From assembly GCA_029338875.1 (NCBI GenBank), contig JAQYBF010000027.1:1-45581 (forward strand): a stretch of 45,581 nt of DNA. The letters run 5' to 3'. The stretch's first letter is position 1; each line of letters starts with the position of its first letter. Shown piece after piece: positions 24,735 to 33,192 of this stretch. A model generated the notes under the pieces. It saw only the letters and a program-made list of their open reading frames with translations, did no database searches and was not told where the DNA came from. The stretch comes from Lachnospiraceae bacterium. GTDB taxonomy: Bacteria > Bacillota > Clostridia > Lachnospirales > Lachnospiraceae. The position numbers and the translations under genes are program-made.

Positions 24735-27164
24735 ATGGAAGAATATGAGAGAATCCACCAAGACCGGGTAGTGAAAAATGCAGGTGAATGTACTGTCCTT
24801 CTGAAGTATGACGGCAGCTTTCCCTTGAAGGAAGCCACTTCCATCGATGCCTTCGGGGCAGGCCTGCGCTATACCGTAAAGGGCGGAACCGGCTCCGGCG
24901 AGGTGAACAGCAGAGTCACCTACACGATCGAGCAGGGCATGGAAAGAGCCGGCTTTACCATCACTTCCAAGAAATGGCTGGATGCCTATGATACCGTTCG
25001 GGCTCAGGCAAAAAAGAACTTCATTAAACAGATCAAGACGGAAGCCAAAGAAAAGCACGTAAATCCGGTCATGTATGCCATGGGAAAGGCCATGAACGAG
25101 CCGGACCATGAGCTTCCCATCGAAAAGAAGAGCGATACAGCGATCTATGTGGTCAGCCGGATTTCCGGAGAAGGAAATGATCGGGAGCCCGTCGAGGGAG
25201 ATGTATTATTGAACCATTCCGAAGTCCGGGACATCCGGACTCTGAACAAGCTCTACGACCGCTTCATGCTGGTCCTGAATGTAGGCGGCGTCGTGGACCT
25301 GTCGCCGGTTGCTGATGTAAAGAACATCCTCCTTCTCTCCCAGCTTGGAACGGACTGCGGCAGAGTTCTTTCCGATATCCTTTTGGGAAAGCAGAATCCC
25401 TCCGGAAAACTGACAACAACCTGGTCCGCCTGGGAGGACTACAGTAAGCTCGGAACCTTCGGCGACTGGGATGAGACCAGATACAAGGAAGGAATCTATG
25501 TCGGCTACCGCTACTTTGATACGGTGGGAAAGAAAGCCCTCTTCCCCTTCGGCTATGGTCTGTCCTATACCAGCTTTGAAATGAAGACCGAAACCGTGAC
25601 TGCAGAGGGAGACGAGATCACAGTCCGCCTTCGCGTGAAGAATAGCGGCCGCTTTGCCGGGAAAGAAGTGGCTGAGGTCTATATTTCTGAGCCGGAGGGA
25701 AAGCTCGACAAGGCTTATCAGGAGCTGGCCGGCTTTGCCAAGACAAGGCTGCTGGAGCCGGGCGAGGAAGAGGAGCTTTCAATCTCCTTCCGACTGTCCG
25801 ACTTTGCATCCTATGATGAGGAGACGGCCTCTTATGTTCTGGAAGCCGGCGATTACCTCGTTCGTGTTGGGAATAGTTCCGCTGATACTAAAGTGGAAGC
25901 TCTGATCAATCTGGACCGGACCGCAGTGACCCTGAAGGCCAGAAACTGCCTGGGCAAGCCGGACTTCCAGGACTGCAGGCTGGAGCAGAAGGGTGAGGAG
26001 CTTCCGGATTCCCTTCCCAGGATCCAGCTTCGGGCGGACGAGATCGAAGAGCGGACCGTCAATTATGAGCCAAATGAAGAGATTGATGACCGGGTCAAGG
26101 CTCTTTCTGATCAGGAGCTCGGCTACCTGGTAATCGGCGGCTTTGACCCCAATGCCAAGGGCTTAACTATCGTCGGCAATGCCTCGACCCATCTGGCAGG
26201 CGCGGCCGGCGAGACCACGTCGGTCTTGAAAGATAAGGGCATTCAGCCCCTGATCATGGCGGACGGCCCGGCCGGCATCCGCGTGGCCAACCGCTACTAT
26301 GAGGATGCATCAGGCGCTCACGGAGCCGGCGATTCGGAAACCATGATGGACAACATGTTTGAGGTCCTCGGACCGGTGGCCCGCTTTATTGCAAAGAAGA
26401 TCACCGGGGCCAGGAAGGTTCCAAAGGGCGCGGTAATAAAGGAGCACATGGCCACCATGATTCCGATCGGAACTGCCATTGCCCAGAGCTTCAACCCTAA
26501 GCTGGCCGAAGGCTTCGGCGATCTGGTCGGAGAAGAAATGGAGACCATCGGCGTCAATCTCTGGCTGGCGCCAGCACTGAACATTCACAGAAGTATTCTC
26601 TGCGGACGGAATTTTGAATACTATTCCGAGGATCCCCTTGTATCCGGAATTATGGCCGCCGCAATTACCCGAGGCGTCCAGAAGCATCCGGGCTGCGGGA
26701 CCACGATCAAGCATTTTGCCGCCAACAATGCCGAGACCAACCGCTACTGCAACAACAGTCAGGTCAGCGAACGGGCCATGCGGGAGATCTACCTGAAGGG
26801 CTTTGGAATCTGCGTGAAAGAGGCCCAGCCCCATGCCCTGATGACCAGCTACAATCTGCTTAACGGGACCCATACATCGGAAAATAAGGGCCTGATCGAA
26901 GACATCCTCCGCTCTGAGTTCGGCTTCCGGGGAATTGTCATGACAGACTGGGTTCTTTCCGTCATGACTAGCAAGAGATCTGTCCATCGCGGCGCCCTGT
27001 CAAACGAAGTGATCAAGGCCGGCGGAGACCTCTTCATGCCGGGCGGCAAGAGTGACTACGAGAATGTCATGAAGGCTCTGAAAAAGGGCCAACTCAGCAG
27101 AAGACAGATGGAAATCTGTGCCACGAGAGTGGTGCGGATGGTGGATCTTTTGGCGGGGAAATAG
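24735..27164 (+). CDS. GH3 beta-glycosidase with reversed domain order
   Basis: An 809-residue GH3 enzyme in which the usual C-terminal domain comes first: VLLKYDGSFPL near residue 20, DCGRVLSDILLGKQNPSGKL and YFDTVGKKALFPFGYGLSYT. The Fn3-like domain follows (about 290-385). The TIM barrel, normally N-terminal, comes last: PLIMADGPAGIR, KHFAANNAETNR and the nucleophile D738 in GFRGIVMTDW. The same order is known from Ruminococcus albus and Butyrivibrio beta-glucosidases. GGAGA 6 bases before ATG 24735 is preferred over ATG 24693, which has no site. No signal peptide. Beta-glucosidase is the likely activity; xylosidase or others are not excluded. Confidence 0.92.
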   Translation: MEEYERIHQDRVVKNAGECTVLLKYDGSFPLKEATSIDAFGAGLRYTVKGGTGSGEVNSRVTYTIEQGMERAGFTITSKKWLDAYDTVRAQAKKNFIKQIKTEAKEKHVNPVMYAMGKAMNEPDHELPIEKKSDTAIYVVSRISGEGNDREPVEGDVLLNHSEVRDIRTLNKLYDRFMLVLNVGGVVDLSPVADVKNILLLSQLGTDCGRVLSDILLGKQNPSGKLTTTWSAWEDYSKLGTFGDWDETRYKEGIYVGYRYFDTVGKKALFPFGYGLSYTSFEMKTETVTAEGDEITVRLRVKNSGRFAGKEVAEVYISEPEGKLDKAYQELAGFAKTRLLEPGEEEELSISFRLSDFASYDEETASYVLEAGDYLVRVGNSSADTKVEALINLDRTAVTLKARNCLGKPDFQDCRLEQKGEELPDSLPRIQLRADEIEERTVNYEPNEEIDDRVKALSDQELGYLVIGGFDPNAKGLTIVGNASTHLAGAAGETTSVLKDKGIQPLIMADGPAGIRVANRYYEDASGAHGAGDSETMMDNMFEVLGPVARFIAKKITGARKVPKGAVIKEHMATMIPIGTAIAQSFNPKLAEGFGDLVGEEMETIGVNLWLAPALNIHRSILCGRNFEYYSEDPLVSGIMAAAITRGVQKHPGCGTTIKHFAANNAETNRYCNNSQVSERAMREIYLKGFGICVKEAQPHALMTSYNLLNGTHTSENKGLIEDILRSEFGFRGIVMTDWVLSVMTSKRSVHRGALSNEVIKAGGDLFMPGGKSDYENVMKALKKGQLSRRQMEICATRVVRMVDLLAGK

Positions 27165-27299
27165 ATCCTCTATTAAAAATCCATGAGGGTCTTTATGGCA
27201 TTCAAGATCTCGATTATAAAGTCCTTGCTCAAATCCTATTAACAGAGAGTGGACTGATAAAGACTTAGTGAAAAATCAACATCTCAGAAAGGTATTTCT

Positions 27300-27758
27300 A
27301 TGATTACATCTGTGCTTTTCATATGCCACGGCAATGTCTGTAGAAGCGTATCCGCTGAGTATATTCTGAAAGATCTGGTTCGGAAAAGAGGGCTTGAGGA
27401 CGAATTTTTCATCGACTCTGCCGCAACTTCAACCGAGGAAATCGGAAATCCCATCTATCCGCCTATGCGTAAAGCATTGGAGGAGATGAAGATTCCGATT
27501 GGAAATCACCGGGCCAGACAACTGCAGAGAAGTGATTATGACAAATACGATCTCCTGATCGGAATGGATGAAGAAAACCTCTATTATATGAGAAAAATTT
27601 TAGGGAGTGATCCGGACCATAAGCTTCACTATCTGATGGAATTCTCAGACCGGCCGGAAGAAATCATTGATGATCCCTGGTACACCAGGCAGTTTCATCA
27701 ATGCGCACTGCAGATTCAGGAAGGATGTATGGGGCTTCTTGATTGCATCACAAAATAA
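27300..27758 (+). CDS. Low-molecular-weight protein tyrosine phosphatase
   Basis: A 152-residue protein. The phosphate-binding loop is C9-HGNVC-R15-S, followed by V instead of the common P, and the general acid lies in IIDDPWY (D124/D125). The first strand SVLFICHG and length match the LMW-PTP family, which dephosphorylates tyrosine (or arginine) residues or acts in capsule systems. The gene stands alone between the glycosidase operon and the potassium operon, with a strong terminator 22 bases after its stop. A short open stretch before it (about 27183-27267) reads like a protein tail but is not recognised. Confidence 0.92.
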   Translation: MITSVLFICHGNVCRSVSAEYILKDLVRKRGLEDEFFIDSAATSTEEIGNPIYPPMRKALEEMKIPIGNHRARQLQRSDYDKYDLLIGMDEENLYYMRKILGSDPDHKLHYLMEFSDRPEEIIDDPWYTRQFHQCALQIQEGCMGLLDCITK

Positions 27759-27780
27759 GAAAACAAAACAAAAATGAACG

Positions 27781-27825
27781 AAAAAAGCAGGAATCCATCT
27801 TAAGTAGCTGGATTCCTGCTTTTTT
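27781..27825. terminator. Strong rho-independent terminator, symmetrical
   Basis: A perfect 17-bp stem (27781-27797 with 27809-27825) that begins with six A and ends with six T, with an 11-base loop. It would work on both strands, separating the phosphatase from the potassium operon. Confidence 0.95.
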
Positions 27826-27950
27826 GGTGCGTCTTCGTATATCTGGCTTCGCATGCATCTTTATAAAATCTTAACACAGGAAGATAGGGCTTAATGCCTT
27901 CTTATCAGAAATCAAATTATACTATCCTCGAAATAAAGGAGAGATGATTT

Positions 27951-29288
27951 ATGAATGCGATCAAGATTTTTGATAAGAAACTAACTTCCTTTCAGATCAT
28001 CCTGATTGGATTCGCAGGAGTGATATTACTCGGATCACTTGTTCTCATGCTGCCGGTCTCCTCTAAGACAGGTACGGCTACGAGTTTCAGGGATTCACTT
28101 TTTACAGCAACTTCAGCCGTGTGTGTGACGGGTCTTGTAGTAAAGGATACGGCAAGCTACTGGTCATATTTCGGACAGGCTGTGATCCTCACCCTCATTC
28201 AGATCGGAGGGCTGGGAGTGATCACCGTCGCATCGGTGCTTACTTTGCTGGCAGGAAAAAAGATCAGCTTCATGCAGAGACAGACAATTCAGAATGCCAT
28301 CTCAGCGCCACAAATTGGAGGCATGGTAAAGCTTACCAAATTCATAGTCAAGACATCTGTATGTATTGAAATGTCAGGAGCAGCTCTGCTTATGCCTGTT
28401 TTCGTACCAAGATATGGTGCGGAGGGAATATGGATGGCAGTTTTTCATTCTGTATCAGCATTCTGCAATGCAGGCTTTGATCTTATGGGATCAAAGACGG
28501 GAAAGTTCAGTTCTCTGACAGCCTTTTCAGGAAATCTCTATCTGAATCTTATTATTTCCCTTCTCATCATCATAGGCGGCTTAGGATTCCTTGCCTGGTA
28601 TGATATCGCGGAGCATGGTCTTAGATTTCAAGAGTACAGTATGCAGACCAAGGTCATACTTGTTACAACCGGAATCCTGATCATCCTTCCGTTTTTAACG
28701 TTCTTTTTTATTGATTTCTCCGGGGAAAATATGATGGAAAGGATATGTTCTTCACTGTTTCAGGCAGTCACTCCGAGAACGGCCGGTTTTAATACGGTCG
28801 ATCTTACAAAGATGAGTGAGGCCGGAAGGGCAGTGATCATGATCCTGATGCTGATTGGAGGATCCCCCGGATCGACAGCCGGAGGCATGAAGACTACAAC
28901 CGTGGCCGTCCTTCTTGCAAATTCCGGAGCCGTTTTTGGAAGGAAGAAAAATGCCAAATACTTTAACAGACGGATAGACGACCTTGTGGTAAAGAATGCG
29001 TCAACCATTCTCTTTATGTATTTTATTCTCTCGATCAGCAGTGCATTGATCATAAGTCTTGTAGAAAAGCTTCCCATGGAGATATGCCTTTTTGAAACGA
29101 TCTCAGCAATTGGCACTGTGGGGCTGACGCTTGGAATTACGCCGGGTCTCGGACTCTTATCCCATTTGATACTAATCTGTCTGATGTTTTTCGGGCGGGT
29201 TGGCGGTCTTACAATTATCTATGCTGCCGTTTCCCCGAAGGATACAGATATGATGAAGTATCCGGTCGGAAACATCACAGTCGGTTAA
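27951..29288 (+). CDS. ktrB: Potassium uptake channel subunit KtrB (TrkH/KtrB family)
   Basis: A 445-residue protein with the fourfold M1-P-M2 repeat of TrkH/Ktr. The pore loops are recognisable: TATSAVCVTGLVV, SAFCNAGFDLMG, TPRTAGFNTVD and ETISAIGTVGLTLG, each with the conserved glycine of the selectivity filter. The length and lack of the extra TrkH N-terminal helices fit KtrB. It forms a dimer in the membrane gated by the cytoplasmic KtrA ring, encoded next (16 bases after the stop). AAGGAGAGATG-like sequence precedes ATG 27951. A Kdp-type sensor pair follows in the same operon. Confidence 0.93.
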   Translation: MNAIKIFDKKLTSFQIILIGFAGVILLGSLVLMLPVSSKTGTATSFRDSLFTATSAVCVTGLVVKDTASYWSYFGQAVILTLIQIGGLGVITVASVLTLLAGKKISFMQRQTIQNAISAPQIGGMVKLTKFIVKTSVCIEMSGAALLMPVFVPRYGAEGIWMAVFHSVSAFCNAGFDLMGSKTGKFSSLTAFSGNLYLNLIISLLIIIGGLGFLAWYDIAEHGLRFQEYSMQTKVILVTTGILIILPFLTFFFIDFSGENMMERICSSLFQAVTPRTAGFNTVDLTKMSEAGRAVIMILMLIGGSPGSTAGGMKTTTVAVLLANSGAVFGRKKNAKYFNRRIDDLVVKNASTILFMYFILSISSALIISLVEKLPMEICLFETISAIGTVGLTLGITPGLGLLSHLILICLMFFGRVGGLTIIYAAVSPKDTDMMKYPVGNITVG

Positions 29289-29303
29289 AGAAAGGAGAAA
29301 ACT

Positions 29304-29951
29304 TTGAAATCGGTTTTAATCATAGGATTGGGAAATTTTGGATTGAAGCTTGCAAAAAAAGTACATGAACTGGGTCACCAGGTACTTGCCATAGATAAAA
29401 ATGAAGAAAGAGTAAATGAATCGCTTCCCTATGTGAACGATGCCATGATCGGTGACAGTACGAATGAGACTTTTCTGAAGTCCCTTGGAATCAATAATTT
29501 CGACGTATGCATAGTTACGATCGGAAATAATTTTCAAAGTTCACTGGAGACCACTTCACTCTTGAAAGAACTTGGTGGAAAGCTTGTTATTGCAAGAGCA
29601 AACCGGGATGTCCAGGAAAAGTTTCTTCTCAGAAACGGCGCGGATCAGGTGGTGAATCCGGAGAAACAGATCGCTAAATGGACAGCTATCCGATATACGT
29701 CCGATAACATCCTGGATTACATCGAGCTAGATGGATCCCATGCGATCCTTGAGGTCAGAATGCCTGATTCGTGGATCGGAAAGAGTGTGGGAGAAGTGGA
29801 TATCAGGAAGAAGTACGGAATCAATATCCTGGCGATAAAGGAAAATGAAGAGATGAATCTAAATATTTCACCGGATCTTATTTTTAAAGAAGGAGAAACA
29901 CTTCTGGTTCTGGGAGAACAGAAATTTATACAGAAATGTTTTCGTGTATAG
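29304..29951 (+). CDS. ktrA: Potassium channel gating subunit KtrA (RCK)
   Basis: A 215-residue RCK protein. The Rossmann fold has G8-LGNFG13 and the acidic residue D31 that binds the ribose of ATP, ADP or NAD. The C-terminal RCK_C part (about 135-215, WIGKSVGEVDIRKKYGINIL) could bind c-di-AMP as in other KtrA proteins. The start is TTG 29304, since AAAGGAG lies upstream and no ATG is suitable. It is translated 16 bases after ktrB. No c-di-AMP riboswitch could be made out before ktrB. Confidence 0.93.
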   Translation: MKSVLIIGLGNFGLKLAKKVHELGHQVLAIDKNEERVNESLPYVNDAMIGDSTNETFLKSLGINNFDVCIVTIGNNFQSSLETTSLLKELGGKLVIARANRDVQEKFLLRNGADQVVNPEKQIAKWTAIRYTSDNILDYIELDGSHAILEVRMPDSWIGKSVGEVDIRKKYGINILAIKENEEMNLNISPDLIFKEGETLLVLGEQKFIQKCFRV

Positions 29952-29968
29952 AATTGAGGCGGTTATCC

Positions 29969-30088
29969 ATGCGTGATATGCTATTATTGTTAGCAGTGAT
30001 TCCTCATTTTGTTGCAGGATACTTTCTTATGAGAAAAGTAGACAGATTTCTTGAGGAAATTGATAGGCATAAACATGAAATGCTCTAA
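29969..30088 (+). CDS. 39-residue single-span membrane peptide in the ktr-kdp operon
   Basis: ATG 29969 lies 17 bases after the ktrA stop with GAGGCGG 6 bases upstream. The peptide MRDMLLLLAVIPHFVAGYFL forms one membrane helix, followed by a charged tail (MRKVDRFLEEIDRHKHEML). It is far too short for usual gene calling. Its position between the channel gating subunit and the KdpD-like kinase, with a real ribosome site, suggests a true gene, perhaps a small regulatory subunit similar in idea to KdpF. No function is known to me. Confidence 0.6.
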   Translation: MRDMLLLLAVIPHFVAGYFLMRKVDRFLEEIDRHKHEML

Positions 30089-30185
30089 GCCTGTCCGGTG
30101 ATCATGAGATGAAATGGAAAAGCAGGATGGAGACTGATCCGGAATCGAACCTGTACCGAAAGAATCGTGCTTTATGGAGGATAAT

Positions 30186-32174
30186 GTGGATTCGGTTAAA
30201 AAGAGAGAGCATGTGCTCGTATGCATTTCCCCGTCTCCGACGAACAAGAGGATTGTCGATGAGGCATATGGACTTGCTAATGCATTTAATGCCCAGTTTA
30301 CAGCCCTGTATGTTCAGATATCGGAAAAAGACAGGCTGGCGGAAGAGGATGAAAAGCGGCTGAGAGACAATATTAAATATGCAGAAGATAAGGGCGCTGA
30401 CATTACAACTCTTATAGGTGACAATTTATCTTTTCAGATCGCTGAATTTGCAAGGATTTCCGGCGTGACCAAAATTGTTGTAGGGAGAAGCAGGGAAAAA
30501 AAGACCAGATTCAGTAGAAAGCAGCCCTTTATCGAACAACTGATCACCCTTGTTCCGGATATCGATATCTACATCATTCCTGATTCCAGAGCAGAGATCA
30601 AGAAAGCCGGTAGCAGCAGTTTTGTGGAGCAGATCCTGCCTTCGTGGAAGGATCTGCTGGTCACGGCCGGACTTCTGGCTGCAATGACATTGCTGGGAAT
30701 CCTTTTCTACAGACTCGGATTCACAGAGGCAAATATCATAACGGTATATATACTGGGCGTTCTTCTAGACGCGATTTACACGAAAAGCCATATGTGTAAT
30801 GTCATCAGTTCTCTTGGAAGCGTGCTTCTTTTTAACTACTTCTTTACAGAACCCAGACTGACCTTTCATGCTTATGAGCCAGGATATTATGTTACTTTTT
30901 TCATTATGCTTACTGCATCGCTGCTGACTGGATCTCTGGCTAACAGGCTGAAAAACAGTGCAAGCGAATCTGCAAAAACTGCATATCGTACCAAGGTGCT
31001 CTTTGATACAAACCAGCTTCTGCAGCAGAGCAGAACAGAAGAGGAAGTCTTAAAGATCTCGGCCAGTCAGGTAAATCTCCTTCTGGGCAGAGATGTGATC
31101 ATATTTCCTGTGAAAGAGGATCAAATTTTAGGCGGCTACCTTTATACGAACGATAAGCAGGGCAGTAAAATCAGCCACATGGATGATTCTGAAGCAGAAG
31201 TCATCCGATGGGTACTCAGAAATCAGAAGAAGGCAGGTTCGACTACAAAAGTTTTCCCCAAAGCCAAGTGCCTTTATCTTGCCATAAGAATCAATGGAAG
31301 TGTCTATGGCATCATGGGAATAAGGATTGGGGAAAGTTCTTTGAAGACCTTTGAAAACAGCATTCTTCTGTCTATCCTGGGAGAATGTGCCCTGGCACTT
31401 GAAAATCTGAATAATGCAAGACAGAAAGAGGAAGCCGCCCTTCTCGCAGAAAATGAGAAACTGAGAGCAAATCTGTTAAGATCGATATCTCACGATCTAA
31501 GGACTCCGCTTACATCCATTTCAGGTAACGCCAGCAATCTTTACTATCATTATAAAGAACTGAATGACGAGACACGGCAGCAGATTTTTTCCGATATTTA
31601 TGACGATTCGGAGTGGCTGATCAATCTGGTCGAAAATCTGCTTTCAATAACCAGAATTGAAAATGGTCAGATGAGAATCCATACCTCCTGTGAGCTCGTG
31701 AGTGACATTATAGATGAAGCTTTGAAGCATATTGACAGAAACAGCCGCTTTCATAATATCAAAATCAAGGCCGGATCTGACATGTTGTTTGCAGAAATGG
31801 ATCCCCGGCTGATTATCCAGGTGATCATAAACATTGTGAACAATGCCATTAAATATACCGATAAGGGGTCTGACATCGTGCTCGAATACGGGGAGAAGGA
31901 CAAAAATATCTTCGTAAGTATCAGCGATAACGGGCCTGGTATGGATGATCAGACCAAGGCACATGCCTTTGACATGTTTTATACAGGGAAAAATACTGTC
32001 GCTGACAGCAGCAGAAGTCTGGGCCTGGGACTTGCCCTATGTAAGTCAGTGATCGAAGCGCATGGCGGCAGAATCGAACTAAAGGACAACCATCCTACGG
32101 GATGTATCTTTACATTTTATCTTAAAAAGAAGGAAGTTGACCTGAATGAACAAATTCCAGATATTAATCGTTGA
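30186..32174 (+). CDS. kdpD: KdpD-like sensor kinase lacking the N-terminal KdpD domain
   Basis: A 662-residue kinase, against about 890 for Escherichia coli KdpD. It starts at the universal-stress-like domain (HVLVCISPSPTNKRIVDEAY, about 8-135), followed by four helices of the DUF4118 type (about 150-250), a GAF-like domain and a HisKA/HATPase pair (H436 in ISHDLRTP, N box INIVNNAIKYT, DNGPGM). The first 210 residues with the Walker-type site are absent. GTG 30186 is preferred because GGAGG is 5 bases upstream; ATG 30174 has none. It probably senses potassium status and, with kdpE, controls this ktr operon rather than kdpFABC. Confidence 0.9.
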   Translation: MDSVKKREHVLVCISPSPTNKRIVDEAYGLANAFNAQFTALYVQISEKDRLAEEDEKRLRDNIKYAEDKGADITTLIGDNLSFQIAEFARISGVTKIVVGRSREKKTRFSRKQPFIEQLITLVPDIDIYIIPDSRAEIKKAGSSSFVEQILPSWKDLLVTAGLLAAMTLLGILFYRLGFTEANIITVYILGVLLDAIYTKSHMCNVISSLGSVLLFNYFFTEPRLTFHAYEPGYYVTFFIMLTASLLTGSLANRLKNSASESAKTAYRTKVLFDTNQLLQQSRTEEEVLKISASQVNLLLGRDVIIFPVKEDQILGGYLYTNDKQGSKISHMDDSEAEVIRWVLRNQKKAGSTTKVFPKAKCLYLAIRINGSVYGIMGIRIGESSLKTFENSILLSILGECALALENLNNARQKEEAALLAENEKLRANLLRSISHDLRTPLTSISGNASNLYYHYKELNDETRQQIFSDIYDDSEWLINLVENLLSITRIENGQMRIHTSCELVSDIIDEALKHIDRNSRFHNIKIKAGSDMLFAEMDPRLIIQVIINIVNNAIKYTDKGSDIVLEYGEKDKNIFVSISDNGPGMDDQTKAHAFDMFYTGKNTVADSSRSLGLGLALCKSVIEAHGGRIELKDNHPTGCIFTFYLKKKEVDLNEQIPDINR

Positions 32175-32874
32175 GGATGATCCTCCCATAAGGAATCTGA
32201 TCGCGACCACGTTAAAGACGCATGATTATCGATACATAACAGCTTCAAATGGTGAAGAGGCGATCATGCAGGCATCTACCTATAATCCGGATGTCATGTT
32301 TCTTGACCTCGGCCTCCCGGATATGGATGGAGTCTCTGTGATAAAGAAAGTCAGAGAGTGGTCCGTTATGCCGATTATTGTAATCAGTGCGAGGTCAGAG
32401 GACTCAGATAAGATTGAGGCTCTTGACGCCGGAGCAGATGATTACCTGACGAAGCCTTTTTCTGTAGAGGAACTTCTGGCAAGACTTCGTGTTATGCAGA
32501 GAAGGATTGCCCTTCTTCATTCTGATGGTGAAAACGGATCCGGAGCCATCTACAGGAATGGCAATCTGAAGATAGATTATGCTGCAGGTTGCGCCAGTAT
32601 AGGTGATCAGGAGCTCAAACTGACTCCGATCGAATATAAGCTTCTCTGTCTTCTTGCGAAAAATACAGGAAAGGTTCTTACCCATACTTATATCACCCAG
32701 CATATCTGGGGCAGTGCATGGGAAGGAAATCTGGCTTCCTTAAGAGTATTTATGGCTACCTTGAGAAAGAAGCTTGAACAGTATGACAATTCGGTTCAAT
32801 ACATACAGACACATATAGGAATAGGCTACAGACTTCTAAAGGTAGATGTAAATCATCACGAAGGAAATCAATGA
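32146..32874 (+). CDS. kdpE: KdpE-like OmpR-family response regulator
   Basis: A 242-residue regulator. Acidic pocket E10-D11-D12, phosphoacceptor D54 (VMFLDLGLPDMDG), Lys in YLTKPFSVEE, and a C-terminal winged helix with LKLTPIEYKLLCLLAKNTGK and THIGIGYRL, all KdpE-like. It overlaps the kinase gene by 29 bases, so translation is coupled. No kdpFABC genes are near; the likely target is the ktrB promoter region upstream of 27951, or genes outside the window. Confidence 0.92.
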   Translation: MNKFQILIVEDDPPIRNLIATTLKTHDYRYITASNGEEAIMQASTYNPDVMFLDLGLPDMDGVSVIKKVREWSVMPIIVISARSEDSDKIEALDAGADDYLTKPFSVEELLARLRVMQRRIALLHSDGENGSGAIYRNGNLKIDYAAGCASIGDQELKLTPIEYKLLCLLAKNTGKVLTHTYITQHIWGSAWEGNLASLRVFMATLRKKLEQYDNSVQYIQTHIGIGYRLLKVDVNHHEGNQ

Positions 32875-32987
32875 ACCAGGAAGTACCGTCTTTGCATTCC
32901 TTTCTTTATGAGAACGATGTTAAATAGCGGAGTGGTTTCTGCTGTATTTCTGGATTGTTAATGATTAGACAAGCTTTTATGCTTGTG

Positions 32988-33027
32988 ACTATACTATGGC
33001 AGATTCGCTATGTCAATATTTACATAG
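32988..33027 (-). promoter_or_regulatory. Leftward sigma-70 promoter overlapped by a PadR-type operator
   Basis: On the minus strand TTGACA (33016-33011), a 17-base spacer and TATAGT (32993-32988) form a near-consensus promoter. ATGT-N8-ACAT (33010-33025), the PadR consensus, covers its -35. A second dyad (ATACTATG, 32991-32998, with CATAGTAT, 33023-33030) spans the whole promoter. The transcript would run antisense into the end of kdpE; no ORF of note follows. The PadR gene at 33823-34353 is the nearest candidate regulator. Confidence 0.6.
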
Positions 33028-33070
33028 TATAAGTTTTAAAATTTTAAAATTAACTGTACAAGAAGGCATA

Positions 33071-33098
33071 GAAAAAGCCTCCCAATAAGGGAGACTTT
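33071..33098 (-). terminator. Terminator for the DUF4160 operon
   Basis: CTCCC (33079-33083) pairs with GGGAG (33089-33093), extended after one mismatch by AAAG and CTTT. Read on the minus strand it is followed by TTTTT, 95 bases after the DUF4160 stop. Confidence 0.75.
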
Positions 33099-33192
33099 AA
33101 CATATAGAACAAATAGATTGTATAGATTAGATAAATTCTTTCATGCTGACAACAAACTCCGCTAGAACTATGAAGAATTTATCTTTTTAGAT

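Larger units (their letters stand above)
32875..33192. other. Intergenic region with dyads and an orphan promoter
   Basis: No gene is visible. It contains a small hairpin (ACAAGC-TTTTAT-GCTTGT, 32969-32986), a leftward promoter with a PadR-like operator (32988-33027) and a terminator for the minus-strand DUF4160 gene (33071-33098). An AT-rich stretch lies at 33030-33055. No clear terminator for kdpE was found. Confidence 0.5.

Noticed and set aside
23375-24844. 489-codon minus-strand ORF opposite the rhamnosidase
   Set aside because: It is an antisense shadow of a strongly supported GH78 gene, with no family-like sequence, no ribosome site and a composition typical of mirrored coding.
27826-27950. 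c-di-AMP or K+-type riboswitch before ktrB
   Set aside because: The leader is about 120 bases, AT-rich and shows no conserved ydaO-like core or long stems.
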